A stretch of DNA of 17,788 nucleotides from Pseudomonadota bacterium (lineage in GTDB: Bacteria; Pseudomonadota; Gammaproteobacteria; Burkholderiales; Burkholderiaceae_D). The stretch's first letter is position 1. Every line of letters begins with the position of its first letter. Location of the stretch: NCBI GenBank assembly GCA_023392035.1, contig JAEVZY010000307.1, positions 1-17,788 on the forward strand, given 5' to 3'. The translations under genes were made by a program, and so were the position numbers. The notes under the pieces were generated by a model. That model was not told the DNA's origin. It was given only the letters and a program-made list of their open reading frames with translations, and did no database searches. Positions 1-8,557 of the stretch are shown piece by piece.

Positions 1-1910
1 CCCTCCTGACTCCGGCGGGCGCGCGGCGGCCGGAGGCCCCCACCGTTCATCCCGGCCGCAGCAGCAACACGGCGCACGAAATCCGCTTCGAGCGCGGCGA
101 CGTCGAGGCCGGCTTTGCAGCGGCGCACCTGATTCACGAAGAGACTTACTCCACCCACGCGCAATACCCCGGGTACATGGAACCCATGGCCTCGGTGGCA
201 ACCGTCGATGCGGATGAGCGGCTGGTGGTCTGGACTTCGACCCAGTCGGCCTTCCTGGCTCGTGCCCGCCTGGCCGCCAGCCTGGAAATGCCGGTCTCGC
301 GCATCCGCGTGGTGCAGGCCACCACCGGCGGTTCCTTCGGCGCCAAGATCGTCGAGGACGCCAACAACCTGATCGCCGGCCTGCTCGCGCTCAAGACCCG
401 CAAGCCGGTAAGGCTGGTCAACAACCGCCTCGAAGATTTTCTGGCCGCGTGCTCAAGCGTGCCCGAGACCATCACACTCAAATTGGGCATGGACCGCAAC
501 GGCGTGATCCTGGCCAAGGACGTCCGGCTGGTGGCGGACTGCGGCGCCTATTGCGGACTGTCCTCCGAAGTCATGCACGTGAGCGCCATGCGCAGCGACA
601 ACATGCATCGCCTAACCAACGTGCGCTGCGATGCCAGGCTGGTGTACACGCACACGCCGCCGCATGGAGCCTTCCGCGGCTTTGGCGGGACGCAGATGCT
701 GTTTGCCCTGAACAGCCACATCGACACCATGGCGGAAAAGCTGGGACTGGACCCGGTGGAAATCCACAAGCGCAACGCCATCCTGGCCGGCGAGGTATCG
801 GTGCATGGCTGGGAAATCGGCAGCACTGGCCTGAAGGAATGCATAGACCAGGCAACCAGTGCAATCGGCTGGGAACACAAGCGCAAGCAGATCGCCGGCA
901 CCGGCCGCAAACGGCGCGGCGTCGGCATGGCCGCCGCCATGCACGTCAGCGGCAACCGGACGATCGGAAACTGGGATGGCTCAACCGTCATCGTCAAGGT
1001 GAACGAGGACGGTCGGGTGATCGTCCATAGCAGCGAAGGCGATATGGGGCAAGGCGCGATGACCGTGCTGGCCCAGATCGTCGCCCATGAGCTGAACCTG
1101 CCCCTGGCGCATGTGCATGTGGCGCCTCCGGACACGGACCATTCGCCCTTCTGCATAGGAACGCTGGCTTCGCGGGTCACCATCGTCGCCGGCAACGCGG
1201 CGCGGCTCGCGGCGCGCCAGGCGCGCAAGAAACTGCTGGATCTGGCGGCCACGGTGCTGGCCGCCGAGGCGGACGATCTGGAAATCGCAGGCGGCGCGGT
1301 GCGTGCGCGTTCCGACCACGCCCGGCAAATGCCATTGGCGGAGGTCGCCCGCCTGCACATCTGGCGCCACGGTGGCGAAGGCATCCAGGAATCCGCAACC
1401 TGGGACGCCAAGACCCGGATGCACGACCAGCTTTACGGCAACGTCGCCCCGGCCTACTCCTTCGCGGCCCAGGCCGTGGAAGTGGAAGTCGATATGGACA
1501 CCGGACAGGTCAGCGTGCTCGACAGTTTCGTTTCCGACGATTGCGGCAAGGCGATCAATCCGCTTGCCATCCACGGCCAGTCCAACGGCGCGGCCGCGCA
1601 AGCCATCGGCTGGACGCTGTATGAGCATCTGCAACTGGAAGAAGGCCGCATCCTGAACGGCAATTTCGCGGACTACACCATGCCCACTGCCGACGCCGTG
1701 CCGATGCTGCGCAGCGGACTGGTGGAATCGAATGATCCGAATGGCCCCTATGGCGCCAAGGGCGCAAGCGAGACCGCAATCCTGCCCGGTGCACCGGCCA
1801 TTGCCAATGCCGTGTATGACGCCGTAGGCGTGCGCATCACCGAGCTGCCGATTACGCCGGAAAAAGTATTGGCGGCGCTCAGAGCGTCGCGGGAGCAAGA
1901 GCGTGCGTGA
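1..1910 (+). CDS. Xanthine dehydrogenase-family molybdopterin-binding (large) subunit, 5'-truncated by window edge
   Basis: This is the catalytic subunit of a molybdenum hydroxylase, a cytosolic enzyme that hydroxylates an aldehyde or heteroaromatic substrate with water as oxygen donor. The reading frame is open from base 3 with no stop, and the residues before the first internal ATG (177) already read like the family (for example RGDVEAGFAAAHL), so the true start lies outside the window. About 635 residues are visible; relatives have roughly 750-790. Visible motifs: GGSFGAK at 327-347, the Mo-cofactor segment GAFRGFGGTQ from 666, GDMGQGAM near 1038, and the C-terminal GAKGASE segment, whose catalytic-type Glu codon is 1770-1772. 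The CO dehydrogenase signatures AYRCSFR or AYRGAGR are absent, so CO oxidation is unlikely. The substrate cannot be read from the sequence. The stop overlaps the start of the FAD subunit by 8 bases. Confidence 0.93.
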   Translation, partial: LLTPAGARRPEAPTVHPGRSSNTAHEIRFERGDVEAGFAAAHLIHEETYSTHAQYPGYMEPMASVATVDADERLVVWTSTQSAFLARARLAASLEMPVSRIRVVQATTGGSFGAKIVEDANNLIAGLLALKTRKPVRLVNNRLEDFLAACSSVPETITLKLGMDRNGVILAKDVRLVADCGAYCGLSSEVMHVSAMRSDNMHRLTNVRCDARLVYTHTPPHGAFRGFGGTQMLFALNSHIDTMAEKLGLDPVEIHKRNAILAGEVSVHGWEIGSTGLKECIDQATSAIGWEHKRKQIAGTGRKRRGVGMAAAMHVSGNRTIGNWDGSTVIVKVNEDGRVIVHSSEGDMGQGAMTVLAQIVAHELNLPLAHVHVAPPDTDHSPFCIGTLASRVTIVAGNAARLAARQARKKLLDLAATVLAAEADDLEIAGGAVRARSDHARQMPLAEVARLHIWRHGGEGIQESATWDAKTRMHDQLYGNVAPAYSFAAQAVEVEVDMDTGQVSVLDSFVSDDCGKAINPLAIHGQSNGAAAQAIGWTLYEHLQLEEGRILNGNFADYTMPTADAVPMLRSGLVESNDPNGPYGAKGASETAILPGAPAIANAVYDAVGVRITELPITPEKVLAALRASREQERA

Positions 1911-2769
1911 TTTTGATTTTCTCGAACCCGCCTCGCTGGCGGAGGCCAGCCGCATGCTGGCCGATCTGGGCGAGGACTGCAGGCTGATGGCGGGCGGCAC
2001 CGCCCTGATGCTGGCCATGCGCCAGCGCATGCTGGTTCCTGGCTCCATCGTTTCCCTGGCGCGCCTGGACAGCTTGCGGGGCATCGAATGGGACCCGCAA
2101 CAGGGCTTGCGTATCGGCTCGCTGTGCAAGCACAGCGAAGTGGCCAGTTCGCCGCTGGTGCGCCAACATCACCCGGTGCTGGCCGCCATGGCGGCCGGCC
2201 TGGCCAACCCGCAGGTGCGCAACCAGGGCACGCTGGGCGGCAACCTCTGCTATGCGGATCCCGCCACCGACCCGCCGGGTTGCCTGATGGCGCTCGGGGC
2301 GAGCGTGGTGCTGGCCGGCGCCAAGGGGCAACGCACGCTGGCGATGCAGGACTTCCTGGTGGATTACTACACCACCGCGCTGGAACCGGATGAAGTGCTG
2401 GTTGCCGTGCTGGTGCCGCCGCTTGCCGCGGATGGACGCGCGCACTACCAGCGCTTCCTGCGCACGGCTGCCGAGCACCGGCCATTGGTGAATGTATCGC
2501 TGGTGGTTCGCCTGCAGGGCGCCACCTGCATCGAAAGCCGCTTTGTGGTGGGCGCATCGGTCGCCGTTCCAGCACGCGTGGCCGGGGTCGAGGAGATCCT
2601 GGCCGGCAAGAAGGTCACCAGGGATTTGATCGAAGAAGCGGCGAACGCCGCGGCGCAAGGCATCGACGCCATTTCAGACATGCGCGGCTCGGCCGAATTC
2701 CGGCGCGACATGGTCCGGGTCGTGGCGCAACGCAGCCTGTGCGCCGTGTTCGGATTGCCGACCGACTGA
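1903..2769 (+). CDS. FAD-binding (medium) subunit of the molybdenum hydroxylase
   Basis: This 288-residue protein is the CoxM-type FAD subunit, which passes electrons from the iron-sulfur subunit to an acceptor. The FAD-binding signatures are AGGTALML at about residues 32-39 and TLGGNLCYADPATD in the first half, followed by the CO_deh_flav_C-type C-terminal domain. The start is GTG at 1903, overlapping the large-subunit stop, which implies translational coupling. Its length leaves no room for the extra [4Fe-4S] insertion of 4-hydroxybenzoyl-CoA reductase beta subunits, arguing against that identity. The small subunit follows after 8 bases. Confidence 0.93.
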   Translation: MRDFDFLEPASLAEASRMLADLGEDCRLMAGGTALMLAMRQRMLVPGSIVSLARLDSLRGIEWDPQQGLRIGSLCKHSEVASSPLVRQHHPVLAAMAAGLANPQVRNQGTLGGNLCYADPATDPPGCLMALGASVVLAGAKGQRTLAMQDFLVDYYTTALEPDEVLVAVLVPPLAADGRAHYQRFLRTAAEHRPLVNVSLVVRLQGATCIESRFVVGASVAVPARVAGVEEILAGKKVTRDLIEEAANAAAQGIDAISDMRGSAEFRRDMVRVVAQRSLCAVFGLPTD

Positions 2770-2777
2770 GAACCATC

Positions 2778-3254
2778 ATGAGCAAACACACGATAGAAGT
2801 CACAGTGAACGGCGAAAGCCACCACCTGGAAGTGCCCGCGCGGCGCATGCTGTCAGACCTGTTGCGGGATGACCTCAACCTGACCGGCACCAAGCGCGGC
2901 TGTGAAACGGGAATCTGCGGCGCCTGCTCCGTCATCGTCGATGGCGAGGTCGTCAAATCCTGCCTGTCGCTTGCGGTGCAGGCCAACGGCCGCGAGATCA
3001 CCACCGTCGAGGGATTGGCGCAGGGCGACTGCCTGCATCCGCTGCAGGAAAGTTTCATGCAGTGCGCCGGACTGCAATGCGGCTATTGCACGCCCGGCTT
3101 CCTGATGACGGCCAAGGCGATGCTGGACAAGAACCCGGCGCCGACGCAAGAGCAGGTGCGCCATGGCCTGAGCGGCAATCTGTGCCGCTGCACCGGATAT
3201 ACCCAAATCGTGGACTCGATCCTTGACGTCGCGGAGAAGATGCGTGGAAATTGA
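2778..3254 (+). CDS. [2Fe-2S] (small) subunit of the molybdenum hydroxylase
   Basis: This 158-residue protein carries the two [2Fe-2S] clusters of the hydroxylase. The N-terminal plant-ferredoxin-type cluster has Cys42, Cys47, Cys50 and Cys62 (CETGICGAC). The C-terminal helical domain has Cys101, Cys104, Cys136 and Cys138 (QCGYCTPG, then NLCRCTGY). All eight ligands are present, and Gln100 occupies the usual position next to the Mo cofactor. I chose ATG 2778 (MSKHTIEV) rather than the upstream in-frame codon at 2739, because the latter would lie inside the FAD-subunit gene and adds residues unlike the family. It overlaps the start of the CoxG-like gene by 11 bases. Confidence 0.95.
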   Translation: MSKHTIEVTVNGESHHLEVPARRMLSDLLRDDLNLTGTKRGCETGICGACSVIVDGEVVKSCLSLAVQANGREITTVEGLAQGDCLHPLQESFMQCAGLQCGYCTPGFLMTAKAMLDKNPAPTQEQVRHGLSGNLCRCTGYTQIVDSILDVAEKMRGN

Positions 3255-3711
3255 AAAAACCCTGATGTTCGATGCCCCCCAGGAGAAACTGTGGGCCCTG
3301 CTGCTGGACCCGGCCGCGATGAAGGATTGCGTGCCCGGCATGCAGTCCATTGAAGTGCTGAGCGATATCGAATACATCGCGCACATGCACGTCAAGATTT
3401 CCTTCATCAGTGCGCGCTTCAAGCTCAAGACGCGCATCGCCGACATGCAGGCCCCTGCCTATCTGCGCGCGGAGGGCACGGGAGAAGATGCCACGGTCGC
3501 CAGCTCTCTGAAGCAGGTCACGGAAATGTTCCTCTCGCCCTTGGAGGATGGCCGCACCGAATTGCGCATGAAGGTCAGGGTCGATGTGCTGGGCCGGCTC
3601 GGCACCTTTGGCCTGGGCGTGATGAAGACCAAGGCCGACCGCATGTGGGACGAGTTCGGCGCCAATGCGGCGAACCGCCTGGCCCTGGGCAGCGCCGCCA
3701 CCCCGACCTGA
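3244..3711 (+). CDS. CoxG-like SRPBCC protein, hydroxylase accessory factor
   Basis: This is a member of the SRPBCC (START-like) CoxG family, proteins commonly encoded beside molybdenum hydroxylase operons and thought to help maturation or membrane recruitment of the enzyme. About 155 residues. The N-terminus shows the typical pattern of a beta strand, an APQEKLW helix and CVPGM (CoxG relatives have CLPG-like residues there). I prefer GTG 3244 because GGAGA at 3233-3237 sits 6 bases upstream; a TTG at 3223 would add an unlikely basic stretch. Unlike longer CoxG proteins I see no C-terminal hydrophobic anchor, so this version is probably soluble. It ends the plus-strand operon. Confidence 0.85.
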   Translation: MEIEKTLMFDAPQEKLWALLLDPAAMKDCVPGMQSIEVLSDIEYIAHMHVKISFISARFKLKTRIADMQAPAYLRAEGTGEDATVASSLKQVTEMFLSPLEDGRTELRMKVRVDVLGRLGTFGLGVMKTKADRMWDEFGANAANRLALGSAATPT

Positions 3712-3718
3712 TGGACAG

Positions 3719-3750
3719 ACGGCATCCCTGCGCAATGCAGGGATGTCCGT
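3719..3750. terminator. Hairpin between convergent operons, putative bidirectional terminator
   Basis: The 41-base gap between two convergent stop codons holds an inverted repeat: ACGG plus CATCCCTGC, loop GCAAT, then GCAGGGATG, one bulged T, and CCGT. That is 13 pairs with a 9-pair uninterrupted GC-rich core. There is no clear T-tract on either side, so it is not a textbook intrinsic terminator. Its position suggests termination or 3'-end protection for both transcripts. Confidence 0.6.
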
Positions 3751-3752
3751 GC

Positions 3753-4532
3753 TCACAGCGTGCTGTTGAAGGAACCCGCGTCGAGCAGAATGTTTTGGCC
3801 GTTGATGTAGCCCGCATGCGCGCTGCAGAGGAAGGCGCAGGTCTTGCCCAGCTCTTCCGGACGGCCGAATCGCCGGGCGGGATGTTTGGCCAACCGGTTG
3901 GCGCGCACCGTCTCTGCAGTCGAGCCTTCGCGCTGGGCCTGCGCGGCAAAATTGCCCGCCAGGCGCTGCGTGTCGAAGGTGCCGGGCAGGATGTTGTTGA
4001 TGGTCACGCCATGCGCCACCACCTGGCGCGCCAGGCCGGCGACAAATCCGGTCAAGCCCAGGCGCGCGCCGGTAGACAAACCCAGGCCCGCAACCGGCGA
4101 CTTCACGGAACTGGAAGTGAGATTGACGATGCGGCCGTAGCCGCGCTGCATCATGCCGTCGACGCTGGCCTTGATCAGCTCGATCGGCGCCAGCATGTTG
4201 GTGTCGATCGCGTTCAGCCAGGCCGCGCGATCCCAACCGCGAAAATCACCAGGCGGCGGACCGCCCGCATTGGTGACCACGATGTCGAAGGCAGGATGCA
4301 AGTCGAACAGGCGCGCACGGTCGGCGGCCGAGGCCACGTCGGCGCTGACCGCCTCCACCCCGCCGCCGTCCAATTGCCGCAGGCGCTCTGCCGCCTCCTG
4401 CAGCGGGCCAGGGGTACGCGCCACGATCACCACCTCGACGCCCTCTTCCACCAATGCCGCTGCGCAGGCATAGCCCAAGCCGGCGCTGGCGCCACATACC
4501 AATGCCTTCCTGCCGGCGATTCCAAGGTCCAT
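3753..4532 (-). CDS. SDR-family protein with altered catalytic Tyr/Lys
   Basis: This 259-residue Rossmann-fold protein belongs to the short-chain dehydrogenase/reductase superfamily. The nucleotide-binding GASAGLG (residues 14-20) and the NAG motif (88-90) are present, and the strand ending NLTSSS (137-142) keeps the catalytic-type Ser. At the expected distance of 13 residues from Ser140, however, the Tyr-x-x-x-Lys pair is replaced by Ser153-x-x-x-Arg157 in GLSTGARLGL, and no Tyr lies between 143 and 170. Some SDR subgroups carry an LSN-x-x-R type segment here, so this is probably a real variant, not damage. It may have unusual chemistry or a non-catalytic role. It starts 36 bases after the aldehyde dehydrogenase stop and is the last gene of the minus-strand operon. 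Confidence 0.88.
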   Translation of the reverse strand: MDLGIAGRKALVCGASAGLGYACAAALVEEGVEVVIVARTPGPLQEAAERLRQLDGGGVEAVSADVASAADRARLFDLHPAFDIVVTNAGGPPPGDFRGWDRAAWLNAIDTNMLAPIELIKASVDGMMQRGYGRIVNLTSSSVKSPVAGLGLSTGARLGLTGFVAGLARQVVAHGVTINNILPGTFDTQRLAGNFAAQAQREGSTAETVRANRLAKHPARRFGRPEELGKTCAFLCSAHAGYINGQNILLDAGSFNSTL

Positions 4533-4568
4533 GATGTCTGTCCGCTTATGTTCTATGCAGGTTCTTCG

Positions 4569-6041
4569 TCAGGCGCCGGCCCAGGGCAGCGGCGATTCAT
4601 TCATGCCCCAGTAATAGCTTTTCTGGGCCGTGTACTGGAGGATGCCAAGCCGGCCCTTCTCCTGGCCGTAGCCGCTCAGCTTGACGCCTGAAAAAGGCGT
4701 GCTGATCGAAAACATCTTGTAGGTGTTGATCCACACCGTGCCCACTTGCAGCGCCTGGCCCAGGCGCGCCGCGCGCCGGTAGTCCGCGCTCCAGATGCCG
4801 CAGGCCAGGCCGTAGGGGTTGTCGTTGCACTGGGCGATGAGATCATCCTCATCCTTCCAGGGCAGCAGGGCCAGCACCGGGCCAAAAATCTCTTCCTGGC
4901 ACATGCGCGCGCTGTTTGACAGGCCTTCGATCACCGTCGGCAGGTAGTAGCTGCCCTGATCGTAGAAGCCGCCCTGGGGACGGCCGCCGCCGGCCAGCAC
5001 GCGCCCGCCCTCGTCCACCCCGAGCTGCACATAGCGCTCGACCGAATCACGATGCGCACGGTTGATGAGCGGTCCCATCTGCGTGTCTTCGCTGGAAGGG
5101 TCGCCGACCCGCAGGCGCGCCACGGCCGACAGCAAGCGCTCGCGAAACGCTGCATACACGCTCTCATGCACGAATGCGCGTGAGCCGGCGATGCAGGACT
5201 CGCCCGAGGAACTGAAAATTCCATACAGGACGCCGGCGACGGCATGGTCGAGATCGGCATCGGCACAGACGATGGTTGGCGACTTGCCGCCCAGTTCCAA
5301 TGAGGTGGGCATCAGTTTTTCAGCCGCCAGTCGCTGGATGCCCATGCCCACGCTGGTGCCGCCGGTGAAGGCGATGCGTTTCACCAGCGGGTGACGCACC
5401 AGGGCGTCGCCCACCACCGAGCCTTTGCCGGGAATCACGCTCAGGATACCGTCGGGCAGGCCCGCTGCGCGCGCAATGCCGGCCAACTCGATGGCCATGC
5501 GCGGCGTGATCTCGGCCGGCTTGACCACGATGGCACAGCCGGCTGCAAGTGCGGGCGCGATCTTCTGCGCTTCACTGGCGATCGGCGAATTCCAGGGCGT
5601 GATGGCGCCGACCACGCCCAGCGGTTCGTGCACGCTCATGCTCAGGAAGTCGCCGCGCGATGGCGTGATCGTCTCTTCCCAGGTTTCGGCGGCCGCGCCA
5701 AAGAATTGAAAGGTGCCGGCGGCACTGGCCACCAGCGCGCGGCATTCGCGGATCGGCTTGCCATTGTCCAGCCGCTGCAACTGGGCCAGCTCTTCCGCAC
5801 GCTCGCGGATTCCCTGCGCCGTGCGCAACAGGATCGCAGCGCGTTCATGGTGCTTCAGCCGCGCCCATGAAGGGTGTTTGCGCGCACTTTCCGCGGCCTC
5901 GACGGCGTCTTCCACGTCGGCGGCGGTGCCGGCATTGAGCCGCGCAACGGCAGACCCGTCGTGCGGATATTCGGTGGTGTACTCGGGGCCCGAGGCATCA
6001 CGCCAATGACCACCGATCAAGCTCTTCAGTTTTTCGCTCAT
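4569..6041 (-). CDS. NAD(P)-dependent aldehyde dehydrogenase
   Basis: This 490-residue protein of the aldehyde dehydrogenase superfamily oxidises an aldehyde to the acid. All key elements are visible: PWNSP with the oxyanion Asn151, KPAE with Lys174, the cofactor turn FTGGTSVG (225-232), the general base Glu249 in LELGGKSP, the nucleophile Cys283 in SSGESCIAGSR, and EIFGPVL in the C-terminal third. The length is normal. It resembles betaine-aldehyde or hydroxymuconic-semialdehyde type enzymes, but the substrate cannot be deduced. The start is 15 bases after the AspDH-like stop; the Shine-Dalgarno is weak, which fits translational coupling. Confidence 0.95.
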   Translation of the reverse strand: MSEKLKSLIGGHWRDASGPEYTTEYPHDGSAVARLNAGTAADVEDAVEAAESARKHPSWARLKHHERAAILLRTAQGIRERAEELAQLQRLDNGKPIRECRALVASAAGTFQFFGAAAETWEETITPSRGDFLSMSVHEPLGVVGAITPWNSPIASEAQKIAPALAAGCAIVVKPAEITPRMAIELAGIARAAGLPDGILSVIPGKGSVVGDALVRHPLVKRIAFTGGTSVGMGIQRLAAEKLMPTSLELGGKSPTIVCADADLDHAVAGVLYGIFSSSGESCIAGSRAFVHESVYAAFRERLLSAVARLRVGDPSSEDTQMGPLINRAHRDSVERYVQLGVDEGGRVLAGGGRPQGGFYDQGSYYLPTVIEGLSNSARMCQEEIFGPVLALLPWKDEDDLIAQCNDNPYGLACGIWSADYRRAARLGQALQVGTVWINTYKMFSISTPFSGVKLSGYGQEKGRLGILQYTAQKSYYWGMNESPLPWAGA

Positions 6042-6056
6042 GTTGCGGGGAAATCG

Positions 6057-6851
6057 TCAAATGGTCAGGCTTGCCGCCCGGTTGTGAAGGAAGCGCAGGG
6101 CTGACAGGACGGTCAGCGCCGAGGTCTTCGGATTGTCCGGCAAGGGCTTGCCGCGCATCGTCACGCGCATTTCGCCGAACGCGCCGCGCACCTCGATTTC
6201 ATGGATGTTTTCGTCTATGCCGGGATCGGCCAGCAGCCGCACGCGGGTCGCATCCAGTCCCAGTCCGGCCAGCGAAATGGTGGCGGCGACATTGGCGTTT
6301 CGGGGATACAGCCGGGCCGCCTCGCGGGCGCTGGCGTCAAGCAGCACACAGGGTTCGTGAAGCGCATCCAGGTCCGCCACCTGGGCGGCGGGGGTGCCGC
6401 TCCAGGCGGCCGGCGGCTTGCGGCCAATGTAGGTGACCTCGCTCAGACCGGCCAATCTGGCGGCCGCAATCGCGTCGATGCCACCGATCGCGCCCGACAG
6501 CAGATGCACGCTCGTGCCCCCGCTTCGCGCCGCATCTTCCAATTCTTCTGCCAGGCCAGGCGCCGCCAGCGCACCGACCGACAGCACCGCGCATTCAAGG
6601 CCGCGCCGCAGGGCCGGCAGCACATGCTGGGTCAATGCGGCATGCCCGGCGCACTCCAGTACCAGCGCGGCATCCTGCGGCACCGTCACCTGCGCCTGCG
6701 CCCGATCGCCGAGAAATCGCTGCGCTTCGGCGAGCGCCTCGGGCGGCACCACGACATGGGTGATGCGCAGCGACGGCATGCCGCTGACGCGTTCAAAGAT
6801 GCTCTTGCCGATGGCGCCGAATCCAACCAGCGCGAGGTCCAGTGATTTCAT
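6057..6851 (-). CDS. L-aspartate dehydrogenase-like protein (NadX/AspDH family)
   Basis: This 264-residue protein matches the L-aspartate dehydrogenase family, which interconverts aspartate and iminosuccinate or oxaloacetate plus ammonia using NAD(P). The Rossmann motif GFGAIG is at residues 10-15. Family signatures follow: PRNANVAAT (183-191), His217 in NIHEIE (the conserved His region) and NPKTSALT (240-247). The Shine-Dalgarno GAGGGA is well placed before ATG 6851. In NAD biosynthesis this family would be expected beside nadA and nadC. Here it lies among catabolic genes, 9 bases after a ThDP enzyme and 15 before an aldehyde dehydrogenase, so I infer a catabolic amine/imine step. The true substrate could differ from aspartate. 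Confidence 0.88.
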   Translation of the reverse strand: MKSLDLALVGFGAIGKSIFERVSGMPSLRITHVVVPPEALAEAQRFLGDRAQAQVTVPQDAALVLECAGHAALTQHVLPALRRGLECAVLSVGALAAPGLAEELEDAARSGGTSVHLLSGAIGGIDAIAAARLAGLSEVTYIGRKPPAAWSGTPAAQVADLDALHEPCVLLDASAREAARLYPRNANVAATISLAGLGLDATRVRLLADPGIDENIHEIEVRGAFGEMRVTMRGKPLPDNPKTSALTVLSALRFLHNRAASLTI

Positions 6852-6860
6852 GTGCTTCCC

Positions 6861-8531
6861 TCAGTGCGCCTTCTTGGGCGGACCGGCAAACTTCACCGCG
6901 AACGGGCCCCATGCCGCCATGTCCACTTCCAGTACGACCGGCCCGCGCAGGGCACACGCTTCCTGCAGCGCAGCCTGCGCCCGCCCGGGCTCACGCACGC
7001 GCAAATGCGACACGCCGAGGCTGGCGCAGAACTGCGCGAAGTCGGGCGTGTGCAGGTCGACGTAGCAATGCCGGCTGCCATACAGCGCATCCTGGATGTT
7101 GCGGATCACGCCGTAGCGGCTGTCGTTCATCAGGATCACCAGCATCTCGGCCCGCTCCTGGACGGCACACGCCAACTCGCCGACGTTGAGCATGAAGCCG
7201 CCGTCGCCGGCCAGCACAATGGTCTTGCGTCCGAGTTGGTACTCGGCATTGGCGATGGCCGTGCCGATACCCATGGCCAGCCCTTGTCCGATACCGCCGC
7301 CCAGGGCATGCACCCCGGCCCGCGGATCATCCAGTACCGGCGCACGGTTGCCCCACATGCTGTTGGACAAAGTGATGTCCCGCACCCACCATAACTTCCT
7401 GCCGGCCACCGTGGAGACGGCATTCTTGAGTTCGACATAGGGGCCAAGGCCGGCATCGACCACCGCCTCGGATTCGCGCCGTGCGCGCTGCAGGTCGGCA
7501 CGAAAACCGGCATCCAGTTCCATCTGTCCTTCCAGCCGATCGGCCAGGGCGTGCAGTGTCGCCAGCGCATCGCCGTGCAGGAATGCGCGGCTCTGGTAGC
7601 CGCGGTTCTCGGCCAGGATGTTGGCGTCGATGCGATAAAGCGGCGGCAACTTGAGTTTGTAGCCCAGGGTTTCGTTGCTGCGCAGGCGCGAGCCCACCAC
7701 CAGCATTGCGTCCACGCTGGCGTAGAAGGCTTCGCTGGGCCCCTGCAAATTGTAGGAGCCGAGGCTGGCCGGATCATCCTCCGGAATGATGCCGCGCCCC
7801 TGCACGGAGCTCACCACGCCCCAACCCATTTTCACGAAGCGTTCCACCGCGCTGCGCGCGCCGCGCGCCCCGCCCCCAAGCCACAGCATCGGACGCCGCG
7901 CCTGGGCCAGTTGGGCGGCGAAGGCATCGAGCGCCTGCGCGTTGGGCGCAAGCGGAGCCGGGAACACCGGCGCCAGGTCCGCCGGCAAGGCCATGCTCAT
8001 GGCCTGCACATCGATCGGAATCTCTATGCTGACCGGCCCGCAAGGCGGCGTGAACGCCAGCCTTGCGGCTTCACGCAGGGTGGCCAGCGCCGTTTCAGGA
8101 TTGCGGATGCGAAAGGCATCCTTGCCTACCGCCTTCAGCATGCCCAGCTGGGCCGGATGCTCGTGGATGAAGCCGAGGTCGCGGTCCAGGAACTCCGACT
8201 CGATCTGCCCGGTGAGATGCAGCATCGGCGTGCCGGCCGTGATGGCTTCCACCATGGCGCCCGCTGCGTTGCCGCAGCCGGTTCCGGTGCTGGTCACGAA
8301 GACGCCCAGGGTGCCGGACACGCGCGCATAGGCATCCGCCATGTTGCAGGCGCCGGCTTCGCCGCGCGCCGATACGAAGCGAATCCGCTGGCGGCGATGA
8401 AAGGCGTCGAGGATGGGCATGTTGTGAATGGAAATCACGCCAAACGCCGATTTCACGCCGCAGGCTTCCAGGAAGCGGGCGACCAGTTCACCTACGGTAA
8501 TCGTTGTCACAGGCTTGCTCATTGTGGTCAT
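6861..8531 (-). CDS. Thiamine diphosphate-dependent enzyme, acetolactate synthase/decarboxylase-like
   Basis: This 556-residue protein has the three-domain layout of the acetolactate synthase, benzoylformate decarboxylase and oxalyl-CoA decarboxylase superfamily. The N-terminal Pyr domain carries the cofactor-activating Glu58 in ARGEAGACNMADAYAR. A central Rossmann-like domain spans roughly 195-330. The C-terminal PP domain carries GDGG (442-445) and Asn469-Asp470, the usual Mg-ThDP motif. It probably decarboxylates or ligates a 2-keto acid or cleaves a related C-C bond; no sequence feature fixes the substrate. Two in-frame ATGs (8531 and 8522) are possible and neither has a strong Shine-Dalgarno; I give the longer form. 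It follows the IclR gene by 26 bases. Confidence 0.92.
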   Translation of the reverse strand: MTTMSKPVTTITVGELVARFLEACGVKSAFGVISIHNMPILDAFHRRQRIRFVSARGEAGACNMADAYARVSGTLGVFVTSTGTGCGNAAGAMVEAITAGTPMLHLTGQIESEFLDRDLGFIHEHPAQLGMLKAVGKDAFRIRNPETALATLREAARLAFTPPCGPVSIEIPIDVQAMSMALPADLAPVFPAPLAPNAQALDAFAAQLAQARRPMLWLGGGARGARSAVERFVKMGWGVVSSVQGRGIIPEDDPASLGSYNLQGPSEAFYASVDAMLVVGSRLRSNETLGYKLKLPPLYRIDANILAENRGYQSRAFLHGDALATLHALADRLEGQMELDAGFRADLQRARRESEAVVDAGLGPYVELKNAVSTVAGRKLWWVRDITLSNSMWGNRAPVLDDPRAGVHALGGGIGQGLAMGIGTAIANAEYQLGRKTIVLAGDGGFMLNVGELACAVQERAEMLVILMNDSRYGVIRNIQDALYGSRHCYVDLHTPDFAQFCASLGVSHLRVREPGRAQAALQEACALRGPVVLEVDMAAWGPFAVKFAGPPKKAH

Positions 8532-8557
8532 GGGTTGGAATGGGAACTAAAGCGGCC

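Noticed and set aside
981..2129. 382-codon antisense frame over the hydroxylase large and FAD subunits
   Set aside because: It spans two well-supported genes on the other strand and shows no motif or ribosome site; it is a high-GC shadow.
1..3711. Identification of the hydroxylase as carbon monoxide dehydrogenase
   Set aside because: CoxG and subunit layout are shared, but the active-site signature loops of form I and form II CO dehydrogenases are absent from the large subunit.
3645..4691. 348-codon plus-strand frame over the SDR and the end of the ALDH
   Set aside because: It covers parts of two clear minus-strand genes and crosses the convergent hairpin; no family resemblance.
6057..6851. 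AspDH-like protein as a NAD biosynthesis enzyme (NadX role)
   Set aside because: No nadA or nadC gene is nearby and all neighbours are catabolic, so a de novo NAD role is not supported here.
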